Shown here: in pieces, positions 43,975-52,606 of the stretch
How positions within the stretch are numbered: the first letter of the stretch is position 1
Layout of the letters: each line of letters opens with the position of its first letter
Assembly: GCA_021163155.1 (NCBI GenBank)
Contig: JAGGXI010000014.1
Location: 11,790-75,789, forward strand
DNA length: 64,000 bases
Direction of reading: 5' to 3'
Source of the DNA: Candidatus Aerophobota bacterium
GTDB taxonomy: Bacteria; Aerophobota; Aerophobia; Aerophobales; JAGGXI01
The notes under the pieces: model-generated
What the model was told of the DNA's origin: nothing
The model's database searches: none
The model's input: the letters and a program-made list of their open reading frames with translations, nothing else
Translations under genes and position numbers: made by a program

Positions 43975-44961
43975 ATGAGTTTAAATATTTTATCCAGAAA
44001 TGAAATTTTTTCGAAAGAGGCAAAATGGCGGCACCCAGGAGGTTCAGAATACCTGACTATGTACTCCAGTGTTTTTGGAGGGGTGGTAACAGACCCTTCC
44101 TTAATGGTGATCCCCATAGACGACCATATAGTACACCGTGGAGATGGTATTTTTGAAGCTTGTAAATGTGTAAATGGATATATCTACAATTTTGATGCTC
44201 ACCTATCCAGATTACGAAGGTCTGCAGAGTTAATCTCTCTAAAACTACCCTTTAACCTGAATCAAATCAAACAGATTGCTATAGAAACTGTAGCTATAAC
44301 AGGTGTTAAAGATTGCAATTTGCGTATTTTTATTTCTCGGGGAATAGGGGGATTCAACTGTGAGCCAAAGGAGTGCCACAAAAGCAACCTTTATATCGTT
44401 GTTGTAAAAACTGCGCCTCCCCCACCCCATTTTTATACCAAAGGAGTGTCTGTAGCAACAAGCCGAATTCCTACTAAACCACTCTTTTTTGCTCAAGTTA
44501 AATCCTGCAATTATTTGCCTAATGCAATGATTGATATGGAAGCAGAACGAAATAAGGTAGATTTTGCCATTACGCTTGACCAGCAAGGATATCTGGCAGA
44601 GGCAGCAACCAAAAGTGTAGCCATTGTGAGCAGACAAAAGGTATTCATCTACCCCAAGTTTGACAATATTCTTAAAGGCACCACCTTGCTAAGAGCAGTT
44701 GATTTTGCTAAAGACTTGATTGAAAAAAGAGATTTAAAGGGAATTTCATGCACAAATATTTCGAGAGAAGAGGCCTATAATAGTTCAGAGATGCTTTTAT
44801 TTAGCACTACTCCCAATGTGCTTCCCATAGTCAAATACGATGGAAAAGCAATTGGCAACGGAAAACCAGGACCTATCTTTCGCCAATTACAAGAACTTTT
44901 TCAAAAAGATATAAGAGAAAATAAAAAGATTCTCACGCCCATTTTTAAAAAGCAAAAGTAA
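43975..44961 (+). CDS. PLP-dependent aminotransferase, class IV
   Basis: 328 residues from the ATG at 43975 (AGAGAGGA upstream); a longer frame begins at 43906 inside the ABC-F gene. Class IV features are HRGDGIFEACKCVNG, LRIFISRG, the PLP-lysine region QVKSCNYLPNAM and EAATKSVAIV. By eye it lies between D-amino-acid transaminases and aminodeoxychorismate lyases. Substrate not assigned. No branched-chain amino-acid genes are close. Confidence 0.85.
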   Translation: MSLNILSRNEIFSKEAKWRHPGGSEYLTMYSSVFGGVVTDPSLMVIPIDDHIVHRGDGIFEACKCVNGYIYNFDAHLSRLRRSAELISLKLPFNLNQIKQIAIETVAITGVKDCNLRIFISRGIGGFNCEPKECHKSNLYIVVVKTAPPPPHFYTKGVSVATSRIPTKPLFFAQVKSCNYLPNAMIDMEAERNKVDFAITLDQQGYLAEAATKSVAIVSRQKVFIYPKFDNILKGTTLLRAVDFAKDLIEKRDLKGISCTNISREEAYNSSEMLLFSTTPNVLPIVKYDGKAIGNGKPGPIFRQLQELFQKDIRENKKILTPIFKKQK

Positions 44962-44978
44962 AAAAACAAAATTGCCAT

Positions 44979-45070
44979 GAGGCCCCTGAAAAACCTCCAG
45001 GGCCCTCAATTTGTGTAATTTGGATTTTTATCTGCGAAATCAGAGATTTTTGACTTTTTTAGAAATCTCT
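44979..45070. repeat. dispersed ~92-bp intergenic repeat, copy
   Basis: GAGGCCCCTGAAAAACCTCC, TTTGTGTAATTTGGATTTTT and AGAAATCTCT; closest to 31287. It lies immediately upstream of the ROK promoter. Confidence 0.85.
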
Positions 45071-45081
45071 ATAAAAGTTGG

Positions 45082-45109
45082 TTGACAATTCTAAAAAATT
45101 GTATATAAT
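45082..45109 (+). promoter_or_regulatory. promoter of the ROK regulator gene
   Basis: Perfect TTGACA (45082-45087), 16 bp, TATAAT (45104-45109). The ATG is at 45187, leaving about 70 nt of leader. Confidence 0.65.
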
Positions 45110-45186
45110 AAGGTCAATACTTGATTCAATGAAGAAAGTAACCCTTCATCCTTAAGAAATAAAAAATACAACATATAGGAAACAAA

Positions 45187-46449
45187 ATGGATAATATTCG
45201 TCGCGGAAATAGACAATTAATTAAAGAACTAAACAGAACCTTTGTGGTCAACACTATTTTAAAATATGAACCTATTTCCCGAACAAAAATTGCTGAACTT
45301 ACAGAACTCAGTCTTTCCACAGTCTCTAATATTGTAGCCTCGTTAATAGAAAAGGGATTGGTGCAAGAAACAGGAGAAGATAAATCTAAAGGAGGACGGA
45401 AACCTATAATGCTTGAACTAAATCCGAGAATAGGATTAGCAATAGGGATAAAGATTGGTCTGGATGGCATTGTTGCAGCATTAGTTAATTTAAAAGGCAC
45501 TGTTTTATACCAAATTTCCCGCTCTATTCCTCCCAAAAAAGACAAAAAAAATGTAATTAAGAGCGTTGTAGAGGTAATTAGAAATCTAGTTAAGGAAGCT
45601 CGGATAGACTTTGGTCATGTTATTGGATGCGGGATAGGAGTATCAGGACTGGTAGATAGCAGTTGCGGAGCTTTGATTTATTCTGCTATTTTAGGTTGGA
45701 AGAATATACAATTTAAAAAACTTTTGGAGAAAGAATTTAATATTCCCGTTTTTGTGGATAAGGATGTAAATGCTTTAGCTTTAGGAGAAAGGCGATACGG
45801 TGCTGCTCGGGGAATCAATAATTTTGTCTGTATAACAATTGGCACAGGAATTGGTGCAGGAATTATATTAAATGGAGAAATATACCATGGTAACTCTGGA
45901 GGAGCAGGGGAATTAGGGCATACAATAATAGATAAGAATGGACCTTTATGCTACTGTGGTAAACATGGCTGTCTGGAAACTTTTTCTTCCGAGAGCTTCA
46001 TCATTAAAGAGGCAAAAAAAGCACTGATTAAAGGGGAAAAAACACTCATAAAAAATCTTCTGAATAATAACGATTTAGATAATCTTTCAGTATCTACCAT
46101 TATAGAGGCTGCATATAAGGGAGATACAATAGCTAAGAATATCTTTGAACAAGCAGGCAAAAACTTAGGTATTGGAATTAGTAATTTTATTAACATTGTT
46201 GACCCGGAAATGATTCTTATGGAGGGAAGAGGAATGGAAGCAGGTAAATTTATTCTCCGTCCTATGCAAAAAGCTATTAAAGAAAATTCCCTCTTAAAAA
46301 AGGATATCAAAATTTTTTCTTCCCGGTTAGGGAAAAAAGGCTGGGTTATTGGGGCAGCAGAATTAGTTCTTAAGGAAATATTTAAAGCTCCCATTTTTAA
46401 ATCTAAAAAGAAAGATAAAATTAGGTCCACTGTTGCTCAATGGGTTTAA
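45187..46449 (+). CDS. ROK-family transcriptional regulator
   Basis: 420 residues. An N-terminal winged helix (ISRTKIAELTELSLSTVSNI and LVQETG) is followed by a ROK sugar-kinase-like fold with IGTGIGAGIILNGE and the zinc motif CYCGKHGCLE. ROK repressors of the NagC/XylR group sense sugars. Its place just before a sugar ABC operon suggests it controls that operon; operator sites could not be identified. It is probably not a kinase because the HTH domain is present. Confidence 0.9.
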   Translation: MDNIRRGNRQLIKELNRTFVVNTILKYEPISRTKIAELTELSLSTVSNIVASLIEKGLVQETGEDKSKGGRKPIMLELNPRIGLAIGIKIGLDGIVAALVNLKGTVLYQISRSIPPKKDKKNVIKSVVEVIRNLVKEARIDFGHVIGCGIGVSGLVDSSCGALIYSAILGWKNIQFKKLLEKEFNIPVFVDKDVNALALGERRYGAARGINNFVCITIGTGIGAGIILNGEIYHGNSGGAGELGHTIIDKNGPLCYCGKHGCLETFSSESFIIKEAKKALIKGEKTLIKNLLNNNDLDNLSVSTIIEAAYKGDTIAKNIFEQAGKNLGIGISNFINIVDPEMILMEGRGMEAGKFILRPMQKAIKENSLLKKDIKIFSSRLGKKGWVIGAAELVLKEIFKAPIFKSKKKDKIRSTVAQWV

Positions 46450-46450
46450 A

Positions 46451-46549
46451 AAACCTTTGAAAAAACCTCCAGAGTTCTCTGATTACACAGATTTTTAAAA
46501 ATGATTACACTGATTTATCAGAGATTTCTGACCTTTTTAGAAATCTCTA
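46451..46549. repeat. dispersed intergenic repeat, GATTACAC variant
   Basis: AACCTTTGAAAAAACCTCC, GATTACACAG, AAAAATGATTACACTGATTT and TTTTTAGAAATCTCT. It separates the ROK gene from the transporter operon. Confidence 0.8.
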
Positions 46550-46581
46550 AAAGAAGTAAAAATTTAAATGATAAGGAGGTG

Positions 46582-46653
46582 ATGAATCTTAAAAACAGAG
46601 AGATCGTTCTTTTTGTAAGGAAAATATACATAGAAGGAGGAAAAGATGTATAA
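46582..46653 (+). CDS. candidate leader peptide ORF before the sugar-binding protein
   Basis: 23 codons plus stop, beginning MNLKNREIVLFVRKIYIEGG. It is preceded at once by AAGGAGGTGAT, a near full-length match to the 3' end of 16S rRNA. Its stop (46651-46653) overlaps the binding-protein start codon region by 8 bp in another frame, so a ribosome ending here could restart on the main gene. No homologue is known to me; it may be only a translational coupler. Confidence 0.45.
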   Translation: MNLKNREIVLFVRKIYIEGGKDV

Positions 46654-47923
46654 AAAATTTTTAACTTTCATAATGGTGATATTATTGGTTGGTGTAGTTG
46701 CGGTTCCTGCTTTTGCCCAACAAAAAACTGTAAGCATACTTGGTGTATGGGGAGGTCATGAGAAGGATGCGTTTATAAAGACACTGGAACCATTTGAGGC
46801 AGCAACTGGTATTAAGGTAGAATTTACAGGAACACGCGACCTTCCGGCTGTGTTAACCACACGGGTAGCTGCTGGTAATCCACCTGATATCTCTATCTTA
46901 CCCAATCCTGGTCAGATGGAGGATTTAGCTAAAATTAAAGTATTAGTTGATTTAAGTACCTTTATGAATATGGACAAGCTGCAAAGTGATTATGCGAAAA
47001 CCTGGCTTAATTTAGGAAGCTATAAAGGGAAACTTTATGGTATCTACACTGGGGTAAGTCTTAAGAGCCTTGTCTGGTATAATCCTAAGGCATTCAAAGA
47101 GGCTGGATATAAAGTACCTAAAACTTGGGATGAGTTGATTGCTCTCTCCGACAGAATTGTTGCTGATGGCAAAGCTCCCTGGTGTATTGGCCTTGAAAGC
47201 GGTGCTGCCAGTGGCTGGCCAGGAACCGATTGGATTGAGGATATCATGCTTCGAACCGCTGGACCGGAAGTCTACGACAAATGGGTTAACCACGAGATTT
47301 CATGGACAAGCCCTCAGGTAAAGCATGCCTTTGAACTCTTTGGTAAGATTGCTTGCAATGAGAAATATTTGTATGGAGGAACAGCAACTGAGCTCACTGC
47401 CAACTTTGGTGATTCCCCAAATGCTTTGTTCACTAGCCCACCATCTGCTTATATGCACAAACAGGCAACCTTTATCACGAGTTTTATCCTCAAGTATAAT
47501 CCGAATTTAATCCCAGGCATAGATTTCACTTTCTTTTCATTTCCACCAATTGACCCGAAGTATGGTGCCCCGGCATTAGGAGGAGCTAATGTATTTGTTA
47601 TGTTCAATGATACCCCAGAGGCCGAAGCTCTTATGCGGTACTTAGCTACGCCTGGTTTTGAAGAGATTTTAGTTGCTGAAACTGGTTGGCTCTCAGCTAA
47701 TAGACGGGTGAGTTTAGGGGCCTATCCCGATGAACTTACCCGCAAGGCTGCTCAGATATTAATCCAGGCTCCAAGCTTTCGCTTTGATGGGTCTGATTTA
47801 ATGCCTGCCTCTATAGGTTCTGGCTCATTCTGGACTGGTATACTGGATTATGTTGGTGGTGAAAATCTTGGCACAGTTCTTAAAAAGATTGAAGACAGTG
47901 CTGTTGAGGCTTATAAGAAATAA
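46646..47923 (+). CDS. sugar ABC transporter substrate-binding protein
   Basis: 425 residues. The signal peptide ends AFA-QQ at about 24 with no lipobox, so the mature protein is free or loosely held in the periplasm. VSILGVWGGHEKDAFIKTLE, VAAGNPPDISILPNPGQM and FEEILVAETGWLSANRRVS follow the cluster B/family 1 oligosaccharide-binding pattern (alpha-glucoside binders). Own ribosome site AAGGAGG at 46634-46640. Followed by two permeases, so it delivers sugar to that importer. Confidence 0.92.
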   Translation: MYKKFLTFIMVILLVGVVAVPAFAQQKTVSILGVWGGHEKDAFIKTLEPFEAATGIKVEFTGTRDLPAVLTTRVAAGNPPDISILPNPGQMEDLAKIKVLVDLSTFMNMDKLQSDYAKTWLNLGSYKGKLYGIYTGVSLKSLVWYNPKAFKEAGYKVPKTWDELIALSDRIVADGKAPWCIGLESGAASGWPGTDWIEDIMLRTAGPEVYDKWVNHEISWTSPQVKHAFELFGKIACNEKYLYGGTATELTANFGDSPNALFTSPPSAYMHKQATFITSFILKYNPNLIPGIDFTFFSFPPIDPKYGAPALGGANVFVMFNDTPEAEALMRYLATPGFEEILVAETGWLSANRRVSLGAYPDELTRKAAQILIQAPSFRFDGSDLMPASIGSGSFWTGILDYVGGENLGTVLKKIEDSAVEAYKK

Positions 47924-47932
47924 GTTAAAGAT

Positions 47933-47970
47933 AGTTGAGGGGGAGTGTTTTACATTTCCCCTCAACTTTT
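47933..47970 (+). terminator. attenuator-type hairpin after the binding-protein gene
   Basis: AGTTGAGGGG pairs with CCCCTCAACT around a loop of about 14 nt, followed by TTTT. It is likely a partial terminator giving more binding protein than permease. Confidence 0.7.
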
Positions 47971-48044
47971 AATCTACGATAGCCAAATTTAATTTACCAT
48001 TATAGCCTATAGTATAGGCTCTTTAGATAAAAGAGAGGTAAGGT

Positions 48045-48911
48045 ATGCATACAAAATCATCTACTCCCTGGTTATATCTTGGGCCAGCGTTAGCTATATT
48101 AACCTTCTTTTTGATTTATCCTTCCGTAAATACAATTTATCTTTCCTTCTTTGGTAAAAACTCCAGGAGCTTTGTTGGAGCAAAAAACTATGTTTATGTC
48201 TTCACCAATAGGACTATGCTAACAGCTCTTCGGAATAATGCTCTGTGGGTAGCAATTTTTGTCCCCTCGACTGTATTTCTGGGATTAATCTTTGCTGTGA
48301 TGCTGGATCGTGTAAAATATGAGACAGTTATCAAATTTATTATCTTTATGCCTATGGCAATATCCTTTGTTGGCGCCAGCGTGATATGGAAGTTTGTTTA
48401 CGCCTACCGACCAGCCTCTGCCCCACAAATCGGACTTCTCAATGCTTTTCGGGGAATTTTCCATTTTATCCCCCTGCCCTGGCTGATTGAAAGACCATTA
48501 ATTAATAATTTTTGCCTTATTGTCGTTGGAGTATGGGTATGGACAGGATTTTGTATGGTTATACTATCAGCTTCGTATAAAAGTCTTCCTAAACAGTTAT
48601 TAGAGGCAGCTCGCATTGATGGAGCTAACGAGTGGAAGGTTTTTTGGAAAATCATCTTTCCCCTGATGATACCGACCATCACTGTGCTTATCACCACACA
48701 GGTAATAAATGTGCTAAAGGTATTCGACATTGTCTACGTTATGACCAACGGTAACTTCGGCACAGAAGTCATTGCCAATAGGATGTATAAGGAGATGTTT
48801 AATTTCAGAAACTTTGGAAGAGCGAGCACTATCGCTGTAGTTCTCCTCTTATTTATTCTTCCAATAATGCTGGTTAATCTCAATAGGTTCAGACGGCAGG
48901 GGGCAAAATAA
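48045..48911 (+). CDS. sugar ABC transporter permease (MalF/UgpA type)
   Basis: 288 residues, six membrane helices. The EAA loop reads LLEAARIDGANEWKVFWKIIFP, 20 or so residues from the C-terminal third, as in binding-protein-dependent sugar permeases. It pairs with the next gene; the 1-bp stop/start overlap indicates coupled translation. The ATPase is probably the MsmK-like protein at 52602. Natural substrate likely an oligosaccharide or alpha-glucoside, inferred from TreT next door. Confidence 0.93.
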   Translation: MHTKSSTPWLYLGPALAILTFFLIYPSVNTIYLSFFGKNSRSFVGAKNYVYVFTNRTMLTALRNNALWVAIFVPSTVFLGLIFAVMLDRVKYETVIKFIIFMPMAISFVGASVIWKFVYAYRPASAPQIGLLNAFRGIFHFIPLPWLIERPLINNFCLIVVGVWVWTGFCMVILSASYKSLPKQLLEAARIDGANEWKVFWKIIFPLMIPTITVLITTQVINVLKVFDIVYVMTNGNFGTEVIANRMYKEMFNFRNFGRASTIAVVLLLFILPIMLVNLNRFRRQGAK

Positions 48912-49774
48912 TGAGAAAAAAAAGGTTAACCAAAACTATCTCACGTATGCCACTTCATACTATAGTTATTCTCGTTGCTTTAATATGGATACTTCCTGCT
49001 ATGGGTGTTCTGGTAACTTCATTTAGATTCCCTCATGATGTGGCATCCACTGGTTGGTGGGTGATGTTCAAAAATCCATTTAATAGTGCTCAATACACTC
49101 TCGAAAACTATATAGCTGTAATTACTCAATGTGGTATAGGACGGGCTTTCTTAAATAGCTTTATAATTACAATTCCTGCAACTGTATTGCCCATTATTAT
49201 AGCCGCATTTGCAGCCTTTGCCTTTGCTTGGATGAGATTTCCTGGTCGCCAGAGTCTTTTTGTAATATTAGTGGGTCTTTTAGTAGTTCCCCTTCAGATG
49301 ACTTTAATCCCGATTCTACGTGTCTTTAATCGGTTAGGACTCTCTGGCACCTTTCCTGGGATCTGGTTGGCTCACACCGGTTACGGACTTCCCCTTGCTA
49401 TGTATTTATTGCATAACTCCGTTGCAGGCCTGCCTGGTGATCTATTTGACTCTGCAGAAATAGACGGTGCTTCTTCTTTCTATATTTTTTTCCGACTGGT
49501 GTTACCGCTTTGTCTACCTGCCATCGCCTCACTTGCTATCTTTCAATTCCTCTGGATATGGAATGACCTTTTGGTAGCTCTTGTTTATTTAGGGGGAGCG
49601 CCTAGTGTAGCACCTATCACAGTTCAAGTAAGTAGTCTGGTTGGCTCCTACGGCCAAGCATGGGAACTGTTAACTGCAGCAGTATTTATCTCTATAATTC
49701 CACCACTTATTTTATTTTTCAGCTTACAACGCTATTTTGTGCGGGGTATCTTAGCGGGGTCAATCAAGGAATAA
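48911..49774 (+). CDS. sugar ABC transporter permease (MalG/UgpE type)
   Basis: 287 residues with six helices. The EAA-like loop is FDSAEIDGASSFYIFFRLVLP, after a conserved VPLQMTLIPILRVFNRLGL. The protein ends YFVRGILAGSIKE, the typical C-terminus of MalG-like subunits. Second half of the heterodimeric channel. A long repeat follows before the glycosyltransferase gene. Confidence 0.93.
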   Translation: MRKKRLTKTISRMPLHTIVILVALIWILPAMGVLVTSFRFPHDVASTGWWVMFKNPFNSAQYTLENYIAVITQCGIGRAFLNSFIITIPATVLPIIIAAFAAFAFAWMRFPGRQSLFVILVGLLVVPLQMTLIPILRVFNRLGLSGTFPGIWLAHTGYGLPLAMYLLHNSVAGLPGDLFDSAEIDGASSFYIFFRLVLPLCLPAIASLAIFQFLWIWNDLLVALVYLGGAPSVAPITVQVSSLVGSYGQAWELLTAAVFISIIPPLILFFSLQRYFVRGILAGSIKE

Positions 49775-49854
49775 TTAGAGGATTAGAGGGGAAAATAAAG
49801 GATTAGAAGAATAAAGGATTAAAGAAAAAAAATAAGAAACAAAAGCAAAAATTA

Positions 49855-50060
49855 AGTAAATACTCAGTGAACACCCTGCTCAGAAGGAAATTTACAGTCG
49901 AGTTTGATCGGTAAGGCATGGTAGCCGCAACCTTTACCCCGCTAAATAGTAGTAACATCTAATGGGGTTTAGGTTGCGCAGAAGAGACGCAGGCTCTGAG
50001 CCTCGCGACTACCAATTTTACCCTTTATCTTCCCTCTGCGTGGGAAAAATATTACCTTTG
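49855..50060. repeat. ~200-bp repeat, inverted partner of 10563-10766
   Basis: Reverse complement of the 10563 copy: GTAAATACTCAGTGAACACC at the start, GGTAGCCGCAACC and GCGCAGAAGAGACGCAGGC inside, AAAAATATTACCTTT at the end. It lies between the second permease gene and treT. Confidence 0.85.
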
Positions 50061-50139
50061 GGACGTAGTTCACTGAATATTTACAAAATTAAAAAGCAGG
50101 ATTAAGGGGGGGAAGTTGTTAAAAGAGGTTAAAACAGAG

Positions 50140-51351
50140 ATGAAGAGGCTGGTTGATTATACTTTAGTTGTAGGAGAAGAAGAGATTTGCGACGTTCGGA
50201 AGCTTGCTAAAAATTTAAAAAATATTCGAGTTCTACATATCAGTTCCACAGCTTACGGTGGGGGAGTGGCAGAGATATTACACAGCCTTGTTCCTCTTAT
50301 GAGAGACGTAGGACTAAATGTCGAATGGAGAGTAATAGAAGGAAATGAGGATTTTTTTAACACCACCAAGAAATTTCACAATGCCCTTCAGGGAGGAGAT
50401 ATTTTATTCACCGAAGAGATGAAAAGGATATATCTTAATCAAAATAGGCTGAATGCAAGTTTTTTTGAAGGAAAATACGACTTTGTAATTATTCACGATC
50501 CCCAACCTGCAGCTATGCTTGCTTATCTTAAAGCTCCGAAATATACAAAATTTATCTGGCGCTGCCATATCGATACTTCTGTCCCTAATAGTGAGGTGTG
50601 GAATTTTTTAAGGGGTTTCCTAAAAAAATACAATGCGGCTATATTCACTTTAAAGAAATTTGTTAAGAATGAGGTCACCTTTAAACGTTTATTTATTATT
50701 CCTCCCTCTATTGATCCACTAAACGATAAGAATCGTCCCCTTACCATAAAGGAGATAGATAAGTTTGTTCGTCGTTTTGGCGTAGACCCAGAAAGACCTT
50801 TAATTACTCAAGTGTCCCGATTTGACCCCTGGAAGGACCCCCTGGGAGTTATTGATATGTATAGGCTAATAAAGAGAGATATTCCTGAACTTCAGCTCTC
50901 TTTTATTGGCTCAATGTCTGTTGATGACCCAGAGGGGTGGATTATGTACGAGAAGATCCTACGCAGAGCAGGTGAAGATAATGATATTTATGTTTTATCA
51001 GATTTAAGAGGAGTGGGAAATCTTGAGGTGAATGCCTTTCAACGATCATCAAATGTGATAATTCAAAAATCGCTTCGGGAAGGATTTGGGCTAACTGTGT
51101 CCGAAGGATTATGGAAAGGGAGGCCTGTGGTTGGAGGGAATGCAGGTGGTATTGCTATACAAATAATAAATGGCAAGACAGGCTTTCTTATAGAAAGCGT
51201 GAAGGAAGCAGCAGAGAAGACCAAGTTTCTTCTTCTTAATAAAGAAACTGCAGATAAGATGGGAGATGAGGGGGAAAAATATGTAAGGTCTAATTTTTTA
51301 ATTACAAGACAGCTTAAGGATTATCTATCCCTTTTTAATTCTCTCTTATAA
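50140..51351 (+). CDS. treT: trehalose synthase-like glycosyltransferase (TreT, GT4)
   Basis: 403 residues from the ATG at 50140; a TTG at 50116 directly after a G-rich run is an alternative. MKRLVDYTLVVGEEE, STAYGGGVAEIL (36-47), RCHIDTSVPN, PPSIDPLNDKN and KSLREGFGLTVSEG match TreT, which joins NDP-glucose and glucose to trehalose reversibly. Beside an alpha-glucoside-type importer it may cleave imported trehalose to ADP/UDP-glucose plus glucose, as in thermophiles. Direction in vivo is inference. Confidence 0.85.
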   Translation: MKRLVDYTLVVGEEEICDVRKLAKNLKNIRVLHISSTAYGGGVAEILHSLVPLMRDVGLNVEWRVIEGNEDFFNTTKKFHNALQGGDILFTEEMKRIYLNQNRLNASFFEGKYDFVIIHDPQPAAMLAYLKAPKYTKFIWRCHIDTSVPNSEVWNFLRGFLKKYNAAIFTLKKFVKNEVTFKRLFIIPPSIDPLNDKNRPLTIKEIDKFVRRFGVDPERPLITQVSRFDPWKDPLGVIDMYRLIKRDIPELQLSFIGSMSVDDPEGWIMYEKILRRAGEDNDIYVLSDLRGVGNLEVNAFQRSSNVIIQKSLREGFGLTVSEGLWKGRPVVGGNAGGIAIQIINGKTGFLIESVKEAAEKTKFLLLNKETADKMGDEGEKYVRSNFLITRQLKDYLSLFNSLL

Positions 51352-51368
51352 AAATAGGAATTTTGAAG

Positions 51369-52361
51369 ATGTTAGATGAATACAGGAAAATACTTGTAAC
51401 CGGCGGCGCAGGCTTCATAGGAAGTCATCTGGTTGATGCTCTCCTATCTTTAGGCAAGGAAGTGGTAGTTTTAGATAATCTCTCTACCGGTGAGAACCTT
51501 TCCTTAAGAGTAAAGCTAATGAAAGGCGATATACGGGATATTGGACAAGTTGTTGAGGCAACAAAGGATATTGATTTAGTCTTCCATGTAGCTGCTAATG
51601 CTAATGGCACAGTTTCGGTCAACAATCCCCAGTTTGATTTCGAGACAAATGCCTTGGGAACATTCAATCTCTTGGACGCTGCATTACAAGCCAAAGTGAA
51701 AAGATTTGTCTATGTTTCTTCAGCTTCAGTATATGGCATACCTCAGCATTTCCCTATAGGAGAGGAACATCCAACAAAACCATTCATACCTTATGGTGCA
51801 TCTAAGCTGGCAGGGGAAATTTTTTGCAGAGCGTTTTTCCATACATATAAATTGCCAGTAGTTATAGGGAGACCATTTTGTGTTTATGGTCCCAGAGAGA
51901 ATCCGAAGCTGGCTTTGGTTGAAATTTCCCGATATCTCCGTTGGCATCTTAATCATAAGCCAATTCAGATAGTTGGCGACCTTGAACGAAAGACCAGAGA
52001 CTTCGTTTATGTTAGCGATGTTATTCAGGGGTTGCTTTTAATCGCTGACTGTGCAAGTGTAGGAGAGGTTTTTAATTTAGGATCCGGGGAGGAGATAAGT
52101 ATACGTGGATTGATAGATATAATTAGCTCTATCACAGGACGGCAACCCATCATCAATGTGATATCTGATATTACAGAGGATACCTATCGTCTTGTGGGTG
52201 ATATCTCAAAAATAAAATCTCTTGGGTATACTCCAAGTATATCCTTATCTGATGGTGTAAAGCATTTAGTTGAGGAGTTAGGAGAGCATCCGCAGCTACC
52301 CAAAGGATCAACCATTTTTAAGAGAGACCAGCAAATGAGATTTTCAATAAATTTTGATTAA
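51369..52361 (+). CDS. NAD-dependent sugar-nucleotide epimerase/dehydratase
   Basis: 330 residues from the ATG at 51369; a TTG at 51363 is also in frame. An extended SDR: Rossmann TGGAGFIGSH near the start, DNLSTG, and the catalytic YGASK (Y-x3-K) preceded by a serine in VSSASVYG. The pattern fits UDP-glucose 4-epimerase-like enzymes. The 17-bp gap to treT suggests a common transcript, so NDP-glucose from TreT could be its substrate. Confidence 0.88.
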   Translation: MLDEYRKILVTGGAGFIGSHLVDALLSLGKEVVVLDNLSTGENLSLRVKLMKGDIRDIGQVVEATKDIDLVFHVAANANGTVSVNNPQFDFETNALGTFNLLDAALQAKVKRFVYVSSASVYGIPQHFPIGEEHPTKPFIPYGASKLAGEIFCRAFFHTYKLPVVIGRPFCVYGPRENPKLALVEISRYLRWHLNHKPIQIVGDLERKTRDFVYVSDVIQGLLLIADCASVGEVFNLGSGEEISIRGLIDIISSITGRQPIINVISDITEDTYRLVGDISKIKSLGYTPSISLSDGVKHLVEELGEHPQLPKGSTIFKRDQQMRFSINFD

Positions 52362-52488
52362 GTTAAAGCCGGAGTCGGCAATTTGAATAATGACCATTAA
52401 GTTTATTCTGGAATATTGTTCTGAGTCTAATCTTTATGAAGACTAAATTTTTTAAAATTTTTTAGGAACAAAAAATATTTTTCTTTTT

Positions 52489-52606
52489 TGGGTAGGAGCG
52501 ACTTCAGTCGCCTTTTGCAAAAAAGAGCTAAAGTCTATTGGGAGGCTAAAGCCTCCCCTACCCAGGCCAGGCACTCTAACAGCCAGTTTGCCGAATCTGG
52601 GTTAAA
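52489..52606. repeat. REP-like intergenic repeat (GTAGGAGCGA family), copy B
   Basis: TGGGTAGGAGCGACTTCAGT hairpin, GGGAGGCTAAAGCCTCCC hairpin, ending AGTTTGCCGAATCTGGGTTA. Matches 22473-22588. It separates two convergent genes and may stop both transcripts. Confidence 0.85.

Noticed and set aside
47012-47510. Several ORFs within the sugar-binding-protein gene
   Set aside because: All are out-of-frame shadows of a gene with a clear signal peptide and family motifs.
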